Position numbers and translations under genes: made by a program
From: Liquidambar formosana
Taxonomy: Eukaryota; Streptophyta; Magnoliopsida; Saxifragales; Altingiaceae
Assembly (NCBI GenBank): GCA_039720395.1
Contig: CM077828.1
Coordinates: forward strand, 18,884,264 to 18,948,263
Reading direction: 5' to 3'
Length of the DNA stretch: 64,000 nt
Shown here: positions 47,448 through 59,900 of the stretch, piece by piece
Numbering within the stretch: the first letter of the stretch is position 1
How the letters are laid out: every line of letters starts with the position of its first letter
Notes under the pieces: generated by a model
Seen by the model: the letters and a program-made list of their open reading frames with translations, nothing else
What the model was told of the DNA's origin: nothing
The model's database searches: none

Positions 47448-49225
47448 CGATATTTCTTTCTCACAAAAGAAAGAGATAAATAAATGGATGCACTTAGGAT
47501 ATGAATGATCGAACACTGCCGTATTGCCCTTTGAACCCAACCAGAGAGAGAGACAGAGAGGGGGAACTGGGTGGAGGAAAGAGTTCTCAGGTTGATATAG
47601 GCCCGCTTTGTCCAGGACGGGCCTGATTTATTCGTAGGCCTGTTAGATTTCAAGCCAAAACTGAACCTCATAAACTCGTCCCAGCCCAAACAACTTGGGA
47701 CTAAGGTCAAGATAGCTAAGCCCACGCCATCAGATATTATGATTTTTTATTTATTTTTTTATAATGCTTTTTTTAAATGCACACTTATGTTTGGGACTTG
47801 GGGTCCAAATGTTGGTGAGAGAATTTGGTGGCTATTTCGATATTTTTTTTAGCCAATAGAGTATTTAATCCTGAATTCTAAAACATAAGTAAGGTCATTG
47901 TCCATTCGACATCTGTTAACACTCAAGATAAACTTATATCGTAGTAGATTCAAAGAAGAAGTAAAAAGTAGAACCCATACAGAGTTTTTTATTTCTTGAG
48001 ACATAAGTTCCATAAATCACAAATCCACACATCCACCCAGTGCCAATTCAAAATGGGCAAGACTGCACATTGATCATAAGATAGAACAAATGGAAACACT
48101 CCCCCATTAAGAGCTATCCAAGTTGAAAACAAAACATTTTCCATGCCCAAGAACTAAAAAAAAAAAGGTTTGATAGTTACATTGACTCGACTTGAGGAAA
48201 GGTGGAATTTAAATGCACTTAACTCTGAGAGTAGCAACGAGTATAGTCAAATTAAAGAGGATGGAAATATGCTGAACTTGTGGATAAATGAAGGTTGATG
48301 GTAGGAGAAAGTGAAATAAATTTCCCCAGGTGAAGACTGACGGAAAAGAGTGGAAAGTACCATTTCAATGAATGGAAGTTTTGATAGGGAGAGGCCGAGG
48401 CAAACATTTGTGCCAAAAATAGAAAGATGGTTCCAGAAATGATTCAATTTAAATATGGACATAGATGTTGGGTACAATTATTGTAGAGGTATGGACATAG
48501 ACATGGTGGTTGTAGAGGGAAGACTTTGTTCACACTATCATTAAATATAAAAGTTAGGGGCAGCACGGTGGATAACTTTACTCCATCCAAAATAAGCTTC
48601 TCTTTAGTGTGATATTATAGGTCGATCAATATGTCAATGACTTTACAGTTTAGGGGCTTTTTTTTTTTTTTTTATAGGAGGCCTAATGTCATTTCCTCCT
48701 CCCTCCTTTTATTGTTCAGAGAGTTTTTCCAAAACTGACCTATAGTTTAGGTGGGTTTCATTTAATTTATGCTCAGCACAAATTGCCCAAGTTCCAATCT
48801 CAAAACTACAGGTTAGGGACTGAAAAGATAAAGCGAAGTATCATTCAGGTTTCAATACTACCTATACGTCTGTACCATAGGGTAAGAATAGAAGAAATAA
48901 ATTATATACAAAAGAGACCTTTGTCTTGCCTGGTAGGGTTCCATATACAAGATGGATGGAGCTATAAGTTTGATTAAAAAAATTTTAACCACAATTTTTT
49001 TTTTCCTAGATGTTTCTCCCGAAAATTTCAACTAGGAAACATGGATTATAATGTCAAGTCATGACATGTAATATTGCAAGGTACACTGGGAGGGAATTTG
49101 ACGAAACCACAATCACTATAAAGGCAAAAAAATTAGTCCAATTGGAAGCAAAATCAAAGACCAAGAAGCCAGATAGTGATGGAATGGAAATGAGTGTGTT
49201 TGTGAGAGAGAGAGAGAGAAGATAC

Positions 49226-49312
49226 CTAGGCGACGTTAACAAGGTGATTGAAGTTGTCAACGATGTTGCCAATGTCAGTCTCTACTCTCTGCAACAATGC
49301 CTTCCGCTTCTC
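49226..49312 (-). pseudogene. MED22 exon 1, truncated copy 3
   Basis: Keeps [18 protein letters not shown] and NHLVNVA up to the splice donor; the last codon is TAG as in copy 2. The start codon and Gly/Ala region are absent because homology stops at ~49312, where segment B begins. Confidence 0.85.
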
Positions 49313-49873
49313 TATGCACTTATCTTCAGGTGGTTAAGTTTTTAGGTTTGTCAAACAGCTTTTAAATCTATGCACTTATGCATAGAAATAAATAAATAAA
49401 TTACAAAAAACCACTTTAATATTAAGTTCTTTTACATGGAACCCCTAAAAAAAAATTAATAGTTACAATGTCCTTAAAATGTTCACACACTTGGCCATTT
49501 GTGTTGTTGTTAATCGTCATTCGTAGAATTAATGGTCGTCACATCATGTTTCTATGTATAATTTCATGAATAATGATTAACAGTGGCACTAATTACTAAA
49601 TTTATAAGCTATTTGAGAGGACATTGCAGTCATTTTTTCTTTAAAGGATTATGTGAAAAATAACCAAATATAAGGGGGTTTCTTGAAATTACCCAAAAAA
49701 AATTTTATACACTCCCTAAGAGCATTGTTATTGCCACCCTTCCAATTTATTCATACCTCATAATTTTATGAAATTAAATATTCTAGATTTACCTTTATGC
49801 AAATTTACATTATAAAATGAAGGCCCAGATGATTCCCTTAGTTGGAAATATCCCTCAAATGGTAAAAATTTAA

Positions 49874-50717
49874 GGGGACTTTGGCCACAAGTTCATAAAA
49901 TTGGACTTGTGCAGCCATAAGTCTATCATAAAATCTTATATAGTCAAAGGTTCCTCTTAGATGTTTTCAGACGATATTACCCTTTCATATTATGTAGCAA
50001 AAGGTTCCTCTTAGAAAGTTACATATAATCAATGTAACTGTTTTTTTTTTTAAAAAAAAAAAATTTATACATAATTTTATATTCATCATGAGTCTTTTCC
50101 CTAATTTTTCCTCCAAAAAAAAAAAAATTCAATTAAATCTAGGCAAACATCTACTTGTAACTGAAGTATGTATTGAACCCATAGAAAAACAGTTGCATGA
50201 AAGCAATTACTTTTAAGTCAATTGTGACTGAATTTTAGTCACAAAATATTTAAATCTTACAAATTTTTAGTTTCAAACACATCAATTTAACTGATTCAAT
50301 AGTTACATCTAATAAATTTAATAATTTTGTATGGGAAATTTTAAAAAATTGAACCCACATTAAAATAGTTACATGTTTATTTATTTTAAAACTAATACAT
50401 GTAAATATGTAATCAATGTAACTAATTTTTTTTTATACATAATTTTATTTTCATTATGGGTCTTATATCGAAAGGCTCGATGAATAGATTTCAAATATAT
50501 AAATTTTATTAGAAATCGATAACTAGATCGAAAGTTATGTCATTTTAAAATTTGAAAACAAAAAATAACACTTAAGGGTAAACTTGACATTATGCATTTA
50601 CCACGGTTACAAAAGTAAACTTATTTTACTTAAAAGTGGACTTATGACTGCATAAGTTTGCTGCAAGACTTATGCCTCTATAAGTCCTATAAAAATGGAC
50701 TTTTCGCTAATTTCCCC
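49874..50717. mobile_element. MULE-type MITE in segment B
   Basis: An 844-bp insertion absent from segment A, flanked by the perfect 9-bp duplication AAAATTTAA (49865-49873, 50718-50726), as left by Mutator-like elements. Ends GGGGACTTTGG...CTAATTTCCCC; near the ends GGACTTGTGCAGCCATAAG and its counterpart CTTATGCCTCTATAAGTCC form imperfect inverted repeats. No ORF. Confidence 0.8.
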
Positions 50718-50756
50718 AAAATTTAATATGAAATCTACCCTATTATATAGTAATTG

Positions 50757-51700
50757 ATGGCAACCCATTGTGGAAGCCAAGAATTGGAAAAATCTTTTGA
50801 AATCCAAGATTCCTCATAAGATTAAGCACTTCTTATGGTTAGCCAAACAAGATAGATTGTTAACTAATAAGGTAATAAGGGATAGGCATGTCTCACTGTG
50901 GATTGCTTTCGTGCTATTAGTGGGAATGCGGTTAAGGAGACTCTTCATGTGCTTAGATACTGTAGTATTGCTATGCAGATATTGAAAGTCTCATACTAGA
51001 GAAAGAACAATTAGCTTTTTTAGCTATGATCTTAAGTGTTGGATTGATAGCAACCTCCAACTTTCTAAAAAGAGTGCATCAACACCCTCCACTGGTAGAC
51101 ACTGTTTCGTCTTGGTTTGGAAGACTTGGCAGTGGAGGAATAAGAGGCTTTTTGAGGCTAACTTTGTGATGCCCAATAATCCTATAGAGATTGTAATGTT
51201 TGAGGTTAAAGAGTGGGAGGCAAGTTAAGAAAATGGAATTAGCTAGACCGAGTAAGTAGATTAAGTATGTTGCTTGGTCTTTCCCTCCCATGGGATGGTT
51301 CAAACTCAATACAGATGGCAGCTCACGAGGGAACCAGGAGAATCAGTAGGTGGTGGTCTTATTAGAGATTAAGCTGGTAAATGGCTTGTGGGATTTGGTG
51401 TTAATATTGGAATTTGTACAGTCACATTAGTAGAATTATGGTTCCTTTTTCATGGGTTGTCGACTGTTTGGGCAGAAGGCTTCAGAAGAGTTAAGGTGGC
51501 TATTGATTTAGCGATTGTGGTGCATCTCCTTACAATTGATGCAAATGCCTGCTCCCCCATAGGCCTATTATTGATGCTTGGAAGAAGTTTCTGCGATAAG
51601 ACTGGGGATGTTCCATTGATCATACCTTCAGGGAAGGAAACCATGTTACTGATTTCCTTGCCAACATGAGTCACAACCTCCCCTTTAGATGACTTTATTA
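50757..51700 (+). pseudogene. LINE-derived zf-RVT and RNase H remnant (copy B)
   Basis: Same content as 26185-27130: KSKIPHKIKHFLWLAKQDRL, a broken middle, FKLNTDGSSRG, GGGLIRD-stop, then GVNIGICTVTLVELW and VAIDLAIVVHLL. It shares the GGGLIRD-stop with copy A but has its own indels, so it was already dead before the duplication. Confidence 0.7.
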
Positions 51701-51885
51701 TTAAGAACCCCTCCCCCAAGGAATTATTCCTTTCCTATGTCAAGATGATAGAGGGGTTATTACTCCCAAATTAGTGGTGTGTGTGTTTTTTTTTTTTTTT
51801 TTTTTTTTGAGTTCTACCCCTCCATATCAAAAAATAAATACAACACACACACACACACACACAGATATATATATATATACACACA

Positions 51886-52333
51886 CTAGATATAACACAC
51901 GTGCGTTGCACGTGAATATTTTTAAATAATATTAGTTATACAAAATAATAAATACATAAAGATTTTATATTTTTTCATAAAAGATAAAGTTTAAAATTTG
52001 AAAGGACAACAAAAGATTAAAAACTCTTTAGATATATATTTAGAATTTTTTTTTTCTTCATAAAACGGAATATTTAAAGAGTTTAAATTCATATATATTA
52101 TCATGCAACTTGATAGTTGCTCTAAAATAATGAATTTGAGTAAAAATCTAACTTTAATTTGTTAAGAGTTTGAATTAAAATCTAACTTTCATTTGTTACC
52201 AAATGATAAAAATGTTTATTATGTGTTTTAATTAAAGGAAGGGTAGATATGTATCTTCTTTTTTTTTAAAAATAAGGGTATATTGGTAGTTTAAAAGTTT
52301 TTCTGAGATTCAACCTTTTATAGGTAGTATAGA
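51886..52333 (-). mobile_element. Non-autonomous Helitron A
   Basis: On the minus strand it starts TCTATACTACC (after a host A) and ends with the hairpin CACGTGCAACGCACGTG, 10 bases, then CTAG, followed by a host T. TC start, 3' hairpin, CTRR end and A|T insertion are the Helitron rules. 448 bp, no coding content. Confidence 0.8.
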
Positions 52334-52629
52334 TTTGCAAAGCAAAACTTACCCGAGAAGGGAGAAGTCGCTGTTAATGGAAAAGGTGGATAGAAGGTTG
52401 AAACTACTCTTAATGGAGAAAATAGAATTTACAATCCGGCTGTTTATTTATTATATAGGAATTATAATTTTTGTTTCTTTTGAATTCCTACTTTTGTTTT
52501 ATATATTAAGGCATGTGTTTTAGAATATATTAAGATATGTGTTCCGGCTGTTGTTTTAGGATTATAGTTTCCATATTCCTATATATTTCTACTTATTATA
52601 TAGGAATTATAGTTTCTGTTTCGATATTC

Positions 52630-54427
52630 CTAGTTGGTACACACGTGCGTTGCACGTGAATTATTTTCAATACGATTTTTTTTTCCTGATTAGCCTATTT
52701 TCAATATGATTACTTTCGTATTTATTTATATTTAAATAAATAATTATGTAATTGTTATACCCGGACCATTTTACCTTGAGTTGTTGAGAACAAGCATCCT
52801 ATCACTAATGCTAAAGCAATATTTTGATATATATGTTATGTTATGAGGAGTTGATGGACTTGTACACTATCTTTATGAACATAAGAAGTATAACAAATAC
52901 AATTCATGGTGATGAAAGTTCTTGGTTAATTAACATGGTTGATTCTACCAAAAAAAAATAAGTTCCTACATTTTGCAATGCCCTCTCTCCTATGCATTAG
53001 ATTCTCTTAAGGTTTGACCTCTTATAACCTCAAATTATGATGAGATCACAGCCATTCACTCTTATAATCACAATCATTAATTTCATAAATGGTCAAAACT
53101 CAATTTATACAGTCTCTTTCGCCCTCACTTTCATTGTCAAAATCTCTAATATGGTGAAGACCGCCCTTCCCATCACGTTTTTCTCATCCAACCATACTCT
53201 CATTCCCTTCTCATTTACTACCACTTTGGTGTAATCTGCTCCCCACAATGTTCTCTTTCTTTCTTACCATCAAAATAACACAATTTGGTGAACAAACCCA
53301 AGTCGTTTTTTCTCAGCTATACTCTGTGAACCACAACCAAGATTTGGAGATGATCTTAGGTTGCCTCTAGGTTTTTTTTTTTTTTTTGGATTCATTTGTT
53401 TATTTGGTGGTATTGTCATCCACTGTCAAAGACACGATCTTTGTGAAGTAAATTCGCTCATGGTTTTTTTAATTTTTTTTTTTAAAGCGAAACTGATCCC
53501 TAGAAAAAGTTTTTCTCTCTTTTTCTATGTTTTTTTTTTCTCAAATTTTTTTTTTATGGCATCATTATCTACATTTTTTTTTTGGCATCATTATCTACAT
53601 TTTTTTTTTGGTCCACGCAAAGATTGAAAATAGTGTAGAGAGTTTTTCATATCTTTTTTTCCCCCTTCTTATAGAGTTTTATCTATTGTTGTTCCCCCCC
53701 CCCCCCCCCCCCCTCTCTCCCTTTAGGTGATTATCTTTTAATTTGGCAATTCAAACCGAGATTGCAAAGTTTCATTTTTTTTTCCTCTCTTCGTGTGATT
53801 ACCAATATATATACTAATTTGGCCATTCAAGCAAAGATTGCAAAGTTTTATAAAAAATAAAAATAAAAATAAAAATTTATATGTAAGCACAGTGCATAGA
53901 AAAACATAACAGGAAAAAGAATGATGTAGAAGAAGTAAACCCTACCAATATTTGAAAATAACAATTGATAATACCAAAAAGCAAAAGCTTAAAAAAAAAA
54001 AAAAAAAAAAAAAGATACAAAGAGTTACTGTGTAAACAAATAGTCATCTTCTTTGGTTTTTAACTTATCCACTACTACACAGTCTACCATTAAAATAAGG
54101 AGGAAAAAAAAGAAAAAACATTGAAAAGAAGAGAAAATAACAAGATTAAAGAGAGAACCTTGTTTTGGTTGATGGGATCAAACCTAAGGAGAACGAAGGA
54201 CGCCGAAAAGCATTTCTTGTTTGGTTTCCATCGTTTAATTGTTGATATGATATTTATATTATTTATATTATAATTGTTTTAAGGTTTTAGGATTCTATAC
54301 ATGTAATACTTTTTTTTTTTAGGGTTTGTTTTAATTAAAGGATAAAAAGGTAAATATAATTTTAAATAAGGGTGTTATGGTTAATTAAAAGTTTTTCTGA
54401 AATACAGATTTTTATAGGTAGTATAGA
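52630..54427 (-). mobile_element. Probable Helitron B
   Basis: The minus strand starts TCTATACTACC at 54427 (host A before it) and carries the same CACGTGCAACGCACGTG hairpin near 52641-52657, then CTAG at 52630-52633; the following base is G rather than T. 1.8 kb, with poly-T/poly-C tracts (C20 at 53694-53713) and a GTTATACCCGG region. No Rep/helicase. Possible captured gene pieces are too decayed to name. Confidence 0.6.
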
Positions 54428-54791
54428 TATAGGAATAATAGTTTCCGTTTTCTTTGAATTCCTATTTGTGTTTTATATATTAAGGTATGTGTTTTAGAAT
54501 ATATTAAAGTAAGTGTTTTAGAATTATAATTTCCATATTTCTATATGTTTCCATTTATTATATGGGAATTATAGTTTCCGTTTCCTTTGAATTCCTATTT
54601 GTGTTTTATATATTTAGGTATATGTTTTAAAATATATTAAGGTATGTGTTTTAAAATTATAGTTTTCGTATTGATATATTTCCTATATATGCAGAATGGC
54701 GGGTAGTTATGTATTTAAAAATTAAAATAAGGGTATATTAGTCAATCAAAAGTTTTTTTTCTTACATTCATCTTTTTATATGTAGTATAGA
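54428..54791 (-). mobile_element. Third Helitron 5' end (C) and internal repeats
   Basis: TCTATACTACAT on the minus strand starts at 54791 after a host A, with the same AAGGGTATATTAGT-type subterminal sequence as A and B. The stretch 54430-54690 repeats phrases of 52440-52630 (GAATTCCTATTTGTGTTTTATATATT, split in parts). Helitron B therefore looks inserted into, or tandem with, an older copy whose 3' end I cannot place. Confidence 0.5.
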
Positions 54792-54829
54792 TATGTATAT
54801 ATATACATATATAGGATGATGATCAGGTA

Positions 54830-54972
54830 AGCACGTGCTGATATAACTTATATCAATACCCGCATTGGAAGTTGTACCTCGTGCATTAGTGGGTTATGGA
54901 GTACATTGGGCCAATGCAAGGGGTACAACCCCCAATGCACGGTACTGATATAACTTATATCAACACGTGCTG
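54830..54972. mobile_element. Foldback (hairpin) element
   Basis: Arms 54830-54878 and 54921-54972 are reverse complements with few mismatches (AGCACGTGCTGATATAAC... against ...TATATCAACACGTGCT), loop about 42 bp. The arms contain a nested palindrome TGATATAAGTTATATCA. No ORF. Likely a small foldback MITE; a hairpin RNA source cannot be excluded. Confidence 0.7.
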
Positions 54973-55003
54973 ATGGGAACATAACCGTACATATATATAT
55001 ACA

Positions 55004-55034
<31 letters not shown>

Positions 55035-56420
55035 GGTACACCCCACCCCGACTCATTCTTTTGCAAACCCTAAGGAATGGCAATAGAGTAAATCAAATTG
55101 GAATTGATTTAGTTGTAAAGCAATTGTAGGATGAAATTTTAACCCATATATAGAGGGAAATTTTAACCCAAATCAAACTTGGTGGTTTTGAATTGTCTAT
55201 GAAAGTAGAGTATGTTGTAAGGCCATGCGACTTGAGACTTGAGAGTAATAATCAAAAGCCATGAAAATTGAAATTGTTTCAACAAATTTTCTAAGTTTTT
55301 TGCAACAGTAGATTTCGTGGCTTCTATGGGATAGTTTAGGGCATTTGCGCATGGCTATGCCCAACTCTATTGGGTTCGACCATGAGGGTAGAGAATCCAC
55401 CAATACGAGTTGTGACCATCAAAAGCCATGGATGTGAGTACAAACCTAATTGTTCCCATCATAATTTTGTTCCAAGACTAAAATATGATAATCTAGGGCA
55501 TGGCTATGCCATAACTAATACACAATATGAGTCTAGGTTGATGATGATGATCCAACTTGCATATGGTCAAATTCTATAAGAATAGCACACTCATTGTTCA
55601 AAGATCGACATTCTTATTTTGACCATGTTACTTGCTTTTGTACTCTAACAAAGAAAAAAACATGTTAATTGCATGGATAGGTAAAATTTGATTATAGATA
55701 GTGGTATCTAAACTACTGAAATTTGGTATGTTGGTACATGGATGTTGATTTGTTTTGAAAGAGTAAAGCTATTGGGAGGGTGTGCTAATCCAAAGATCTC
55801 TCGTTTTAGTTTCTATTTTAGACTTGTAAACCAAGACACAGTTTTTCATTGATTTATAATTTTGAGGTCATTGTACATGTAAAAAATCAATCAAAAATAT
55901 ATCAAAGTAGGCCTACAAAAATTGACGTAGAGTTTTGATCAACATCGTTGCATGATAGATAAATGTGTATCGAACTTTGATTGGCGCATGTGAACAAACC
56001 ACACAATATTTTTTTATGACATTTTGTACTTGGAACCCATGGCATATAAATACTTTTGATTCAATTAGTTGTAATTCAGGGATTTTGTGTTACTATTAAA
56101 TGGTACTAGAAAATAAATACTTTTGATTCTCTATTGTACTCTTACTGAAAAACTTAAAGGTGATATTATCCTTATATATTAAAATGTCAAAATTTTTTAT
56201 TCTCTATATTACTCTTACTAAAAGATTCTCTATATTATTCTTATTAAAAATTATGAAGACTTTTGATTTTCTATTATACTATTTCTAAAAATACAAAGAC
56301 ATGTAACACTACTACCCTAATACTCTTCTATTATAAAGCCTTAATTATTTTTCTCCATTTTCTTATTTATCATTATTTCTCTCATCGTTCTACATTTCAT
56401 CTTTCTCTTTTCTTTTCTCT

Positions 56421-56969
56421 CTTCACAACAAATTGAAGACAGAATAATGATTTTCTTTATTATAATAAACAGTTCAGTAAAATCTAAACCGTTCATATCA
56501 TATGGGTTCCACATGCTTTGATAGATCCCATATGATATGAAATGTTCATATTTAACTTGAGCATCTAAGTGAATGGAGGGAAGACGTAAACTCGCATTCG
56601 TTCAAACCCACCCTCGACCATATTGTGGCAGCCACACAAGGGCGTGTTCAATGCAAAATTGTAAATAGTAGGCCCAATTTGACATTTCGAAAAAATATGG
56701 TCCGTTACAGTATTTCTAAAACAATCGGGTTTTCATAAAATGTCTCCTCTATATATGTTTGTGGCCTTCTTTTTCTTTTGGGTAAGTATTTGTGGCATTT
56801 TCATTACAGATTATTTCCCCTCTTTCTCCCTCTTCCTCTCTCTCTCCCCCCCTCTCGTTCGGTCGAAGAAAGCTGCAAGTAAAATCAGTTCATTTCAGTG
56901 GGAATTTCACTGAAACCCCAAGACTCCATTGACATGATATTCAGATAATTTGCTAATTAATTTGAAAAC
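56421..56969 (+). promoter_or_regulatory. TFIIE-alpha upstream region
   Basis: 550 bp between segment B and the ATG. It holds a 15-bp perfect inverted repeat, TTCATATCATATGGG at 56492-56506 with its complement at 56527-56541, and a CT-rich leader-like stretch (56818-56865). TATATATG near 56750 is a possible TATA box. Start site not determined. Confidence 0.4.
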
Positions 56970-59900
56970 ATGAGCATCGAACCATTTAACAGGTACTATT
57001 TGCTTGAAAAATGCTTTCATTCACCGATCTCTCAGTCATACTATTTTTTTTTTATTATTGATTTTAAAAACAATTGGGGTTTTTCAATTTCTGTTTCGGG
57101 AAAACAAGTTTCAAGTTGTTTGTATTGTTTTTGCTTTGAATTTGGACAGGCTGGTAAAGCTCGCGGCGAGGGCGTTTTACGACGACATAACAACTAAGGG
57201 CGAGAATCAGCCGAAGATCGGGAGGAGCGACAACCGAGGGATTGCTGTGGTCGTTCTCGATGCCCTCACAAGGTTACCCCACTTAATTGCTTTGGCATTT
57301 TTTAGGACAAGTCCCTTTGTGTTGCTGTTTGATTTTAAAACACACTGCGAGGCACGTTATTTTGCATAGAAACAGTGGAATTGTGAATGGTTTTGGGGGC
57401 AGTGAAGCCACACAAAATCTGATTAATTGGTCCATATTTGTTTAGTGGAAGCATACCAAGCGACACCCGTTTTAGCATTATGGATGTGGGATTCTTTTTC
57501 AGTACTAGAGGAAAATGTGATCAAATAGGTTCATAGTTGTTCAGTTAAAGCGTACCGAGCAACACCCGTTTTAGTGCTGAGCTTCTTTTGGATGTGGGAT
57601 TGTTTTTCAGTGCTAGAGGGTGACATTCTCTGCTTATCTGCTAGGGCTTGGAACGTGGGAATTATTTATTTAAATGGCTGTTTTCAGAGAGATTGAAACC
57701 CTCATTGCTTGATATAGATATCCAATTATTGAGTGACTCAGGGTTAGGTAGTTTAAAAACTTGAAATAGTCTTATACATCCTCCTCTAGGACTACTAAGA
57801 AAAACGGCGAATAAAAAAAGGTAAGGGCAATGCAATAGTTCCAGTGTAAAGTGGAAATGTAGAGCTTAAAAGAAAACAATGATTATTTGACATACGAGCA
57901 CCACACACAAATACTTATGATATCTCTCCTTCCGTTCATCTTTCTCTAGTTCATATTCAGAATTTCTAAGAGGATGTAAAAAAGAAACTTTTTATCTATT
58001 TATTTATGAAGTAATGTTGTATGAAGGAAAAAAGAAAAAGAAAAAAGGGCTTAGCCCATGTACATGAGGTATATACAACTGCATGCCAAAAAGGCCCTGT
58101 CTAAAACCTAAGGGTGTCTAAAAAGAGAACAAAAGAGGGTTTGTGCTCATTAGAGTGGCAAAATACCACCAAAAAAGGCTCTTTACAAAAGAAACTTTCA
58201 CCAGGGAGCTTGAAAATTCACTATCTTGTTGGAAAAAAGTGATGGTATCGCCCAAACTCAAAGTGAAAATTGTTTGCACAATGATGGGAGCAATGAGAAG
58301 TCTACACTTGGAAGTGCTTATGTGTATATGTACACACACACACACACAAACACCCACTAACAACTTGATTTGTGTACCGTAGATATTGTATGGCTATTGC
58401 TCTATCTCCTCACTATGAAATTGGTATGGATGCACTATGAGTCTTAATAAGAATTAGTTAGAAATTATCTACACTCTCTGTACAAGCAAGGATGGGATTT
58501 GTTGCATTTGGCAATTTGAAGCTTGATTCTTAAAAATAAAAAATAAAAAAAATCCCATAATGAGTTCATCTATTAAAATAATTTATCATTTAAATACAAT
58601 TGTAAGACATAACTTCAAATTTCAGTCAGTCAAAGAGCTCTCTCTCTCTCACTCAAACACACACACTTGAGAATGGATTACATGTTTGTATGGCTTGACT
58701 CCCCTAATTGAATGTTAATTTTAATTGGGTGTTAAGGCTTGGTTATGTAACTATTATCGCTTTCATTTCTCTTTTGAGGTCTCTATCAAGTAGGCTTTAT
58801 TGGATGTGGATGATATTGCAAGCGCTGAACCGTTACAATCTACAGACATAAAAAGTGAAGTCAGAATATTAAATATTATTGACAACATTTTCTTTGATTC
58901 ATGTTTTTTGGACTAATTGTATAAGTGTTTATAGCCGGACAAAGAAGAGGTGTTTGACATTGCAACCTCCAAATATTGCAAGTTAATATAATACGACCAC
59001 AAACACAAGTGTTGGTGCTGTTTGACATGATTTACCATATGGGTTTGGGTGGAGGCTTGAATTTAGAAGTTAGTTGTGCGTAACAGTCATATTTAAACAT
59101 TCAATGTCCTGGCATTCCATGCATATGGTGCCAAGAAGGATGTCATTTAAACCTAATTTATGATACAGTTGAATCCTTTCATGCATATAGATATAAATTC
59201 TAGCAGTTATTGATGGGAATAATTCGCTACTAACAAGAATAGCATACACAATGGTTTAGATGATAATATTTGCATACTGTCACAGATTTAACACGGGAAT
59301 TTCTGCTTATTTTGACACATCCACGTGACATAATTGACATGGAATGAGGTACTGGACATGGCAAGACAGGCAGAATAGTAGTGTTCTTGTTAGGAGTAGC
59401 CATCTTTGCATGGATGGCCACAAAGAGAAGTGCCTTTCGGTCGACTTTTGGTTAGAAGAGGTTGGATGCCTCCTAATAGGTGTATTATATGCAAATGTTG
59501 TGAGGAATTTGTGAGTCATCCTTTCATCCATTGCTTTATTAATAGAGAACTTTGGTCGTTTTCTCTTTTAGGGGTCTATGTCGGGTTTTGCCTTACGTGG
59601 TGAAAAAACTCTTGAGTGGTTGGTGTTTTCAAACTGGGGAGAGGAGGATCATTTTAACTTGGCTTTATTTTGCTATTTTCTTTTTTCTTTTTTATTGTGA
59701 GATTTTGTATACCTTGCATGTATGGCCAAAGGTCCCTTTTTTCTCAATGAATTATTTAATTATAAAAAAAGGAAGGTGGTTGATAAGTATTTTTCTATTC
59801 TAGGTACTTATGCCCCTCTTGCTTTTGAGTAATAGTGATGTGCCTTGATGCATTAAATATTTTAACCATATATGGCCTCATATCTAGGCAATCAGCTTGT

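Larger units (their letters stand above)
43859..49312. repeat. Tandem array of a ~1.93-kb unit containing MED22 exon 1 (2.3 copies)
   Basis: Unit starts at GGTTTTTCCGAAACTGACC. Copy 1 43859-46783 (2.9 kb because of the hAT insertion at 44572-45575), copy 2 46784-48719, copy 3 48720-49312 (truncated where segment B begins). Each unit holds, left to right, intron 1 start, exon 1, leader, GA-rich promoter-like stretch and ~1.2 kb of upstream DNA. Copies are about 90-95% alike by eye. Confidence 0.9.
49317..56420. repeat. Repeat segment B (paralogue of 25577-28690) with insertions
   Basis: Same order of sequence as segment A, interrupted by a MITE (49874-50717) and by a ~3.1-kb block of Helitron and foldback sequence (51886 to ~54990) placed in the (TA)/(CA)-rich joint that in A is at ~27265. 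Ends near 56420, about 550 bp before the TFIIE-alpha ATG. Confidence 0.85.

Noticed and set aside
53037..53730. Several plus-strand ORFs in Helitron B
   Set aside because: They derive from poly-T/poly-C low-complexity DNA; a captured gene piece around 53030-53240 is possible but too decayed to name.
57004..57369. 121-aa ORF covering TFIIE-alpha exon 2
   Set aside because: It reads through introns 1 and 2; only 57150-57272 is coding, as shown by the AG/GT sites and the frame join to exon 3.
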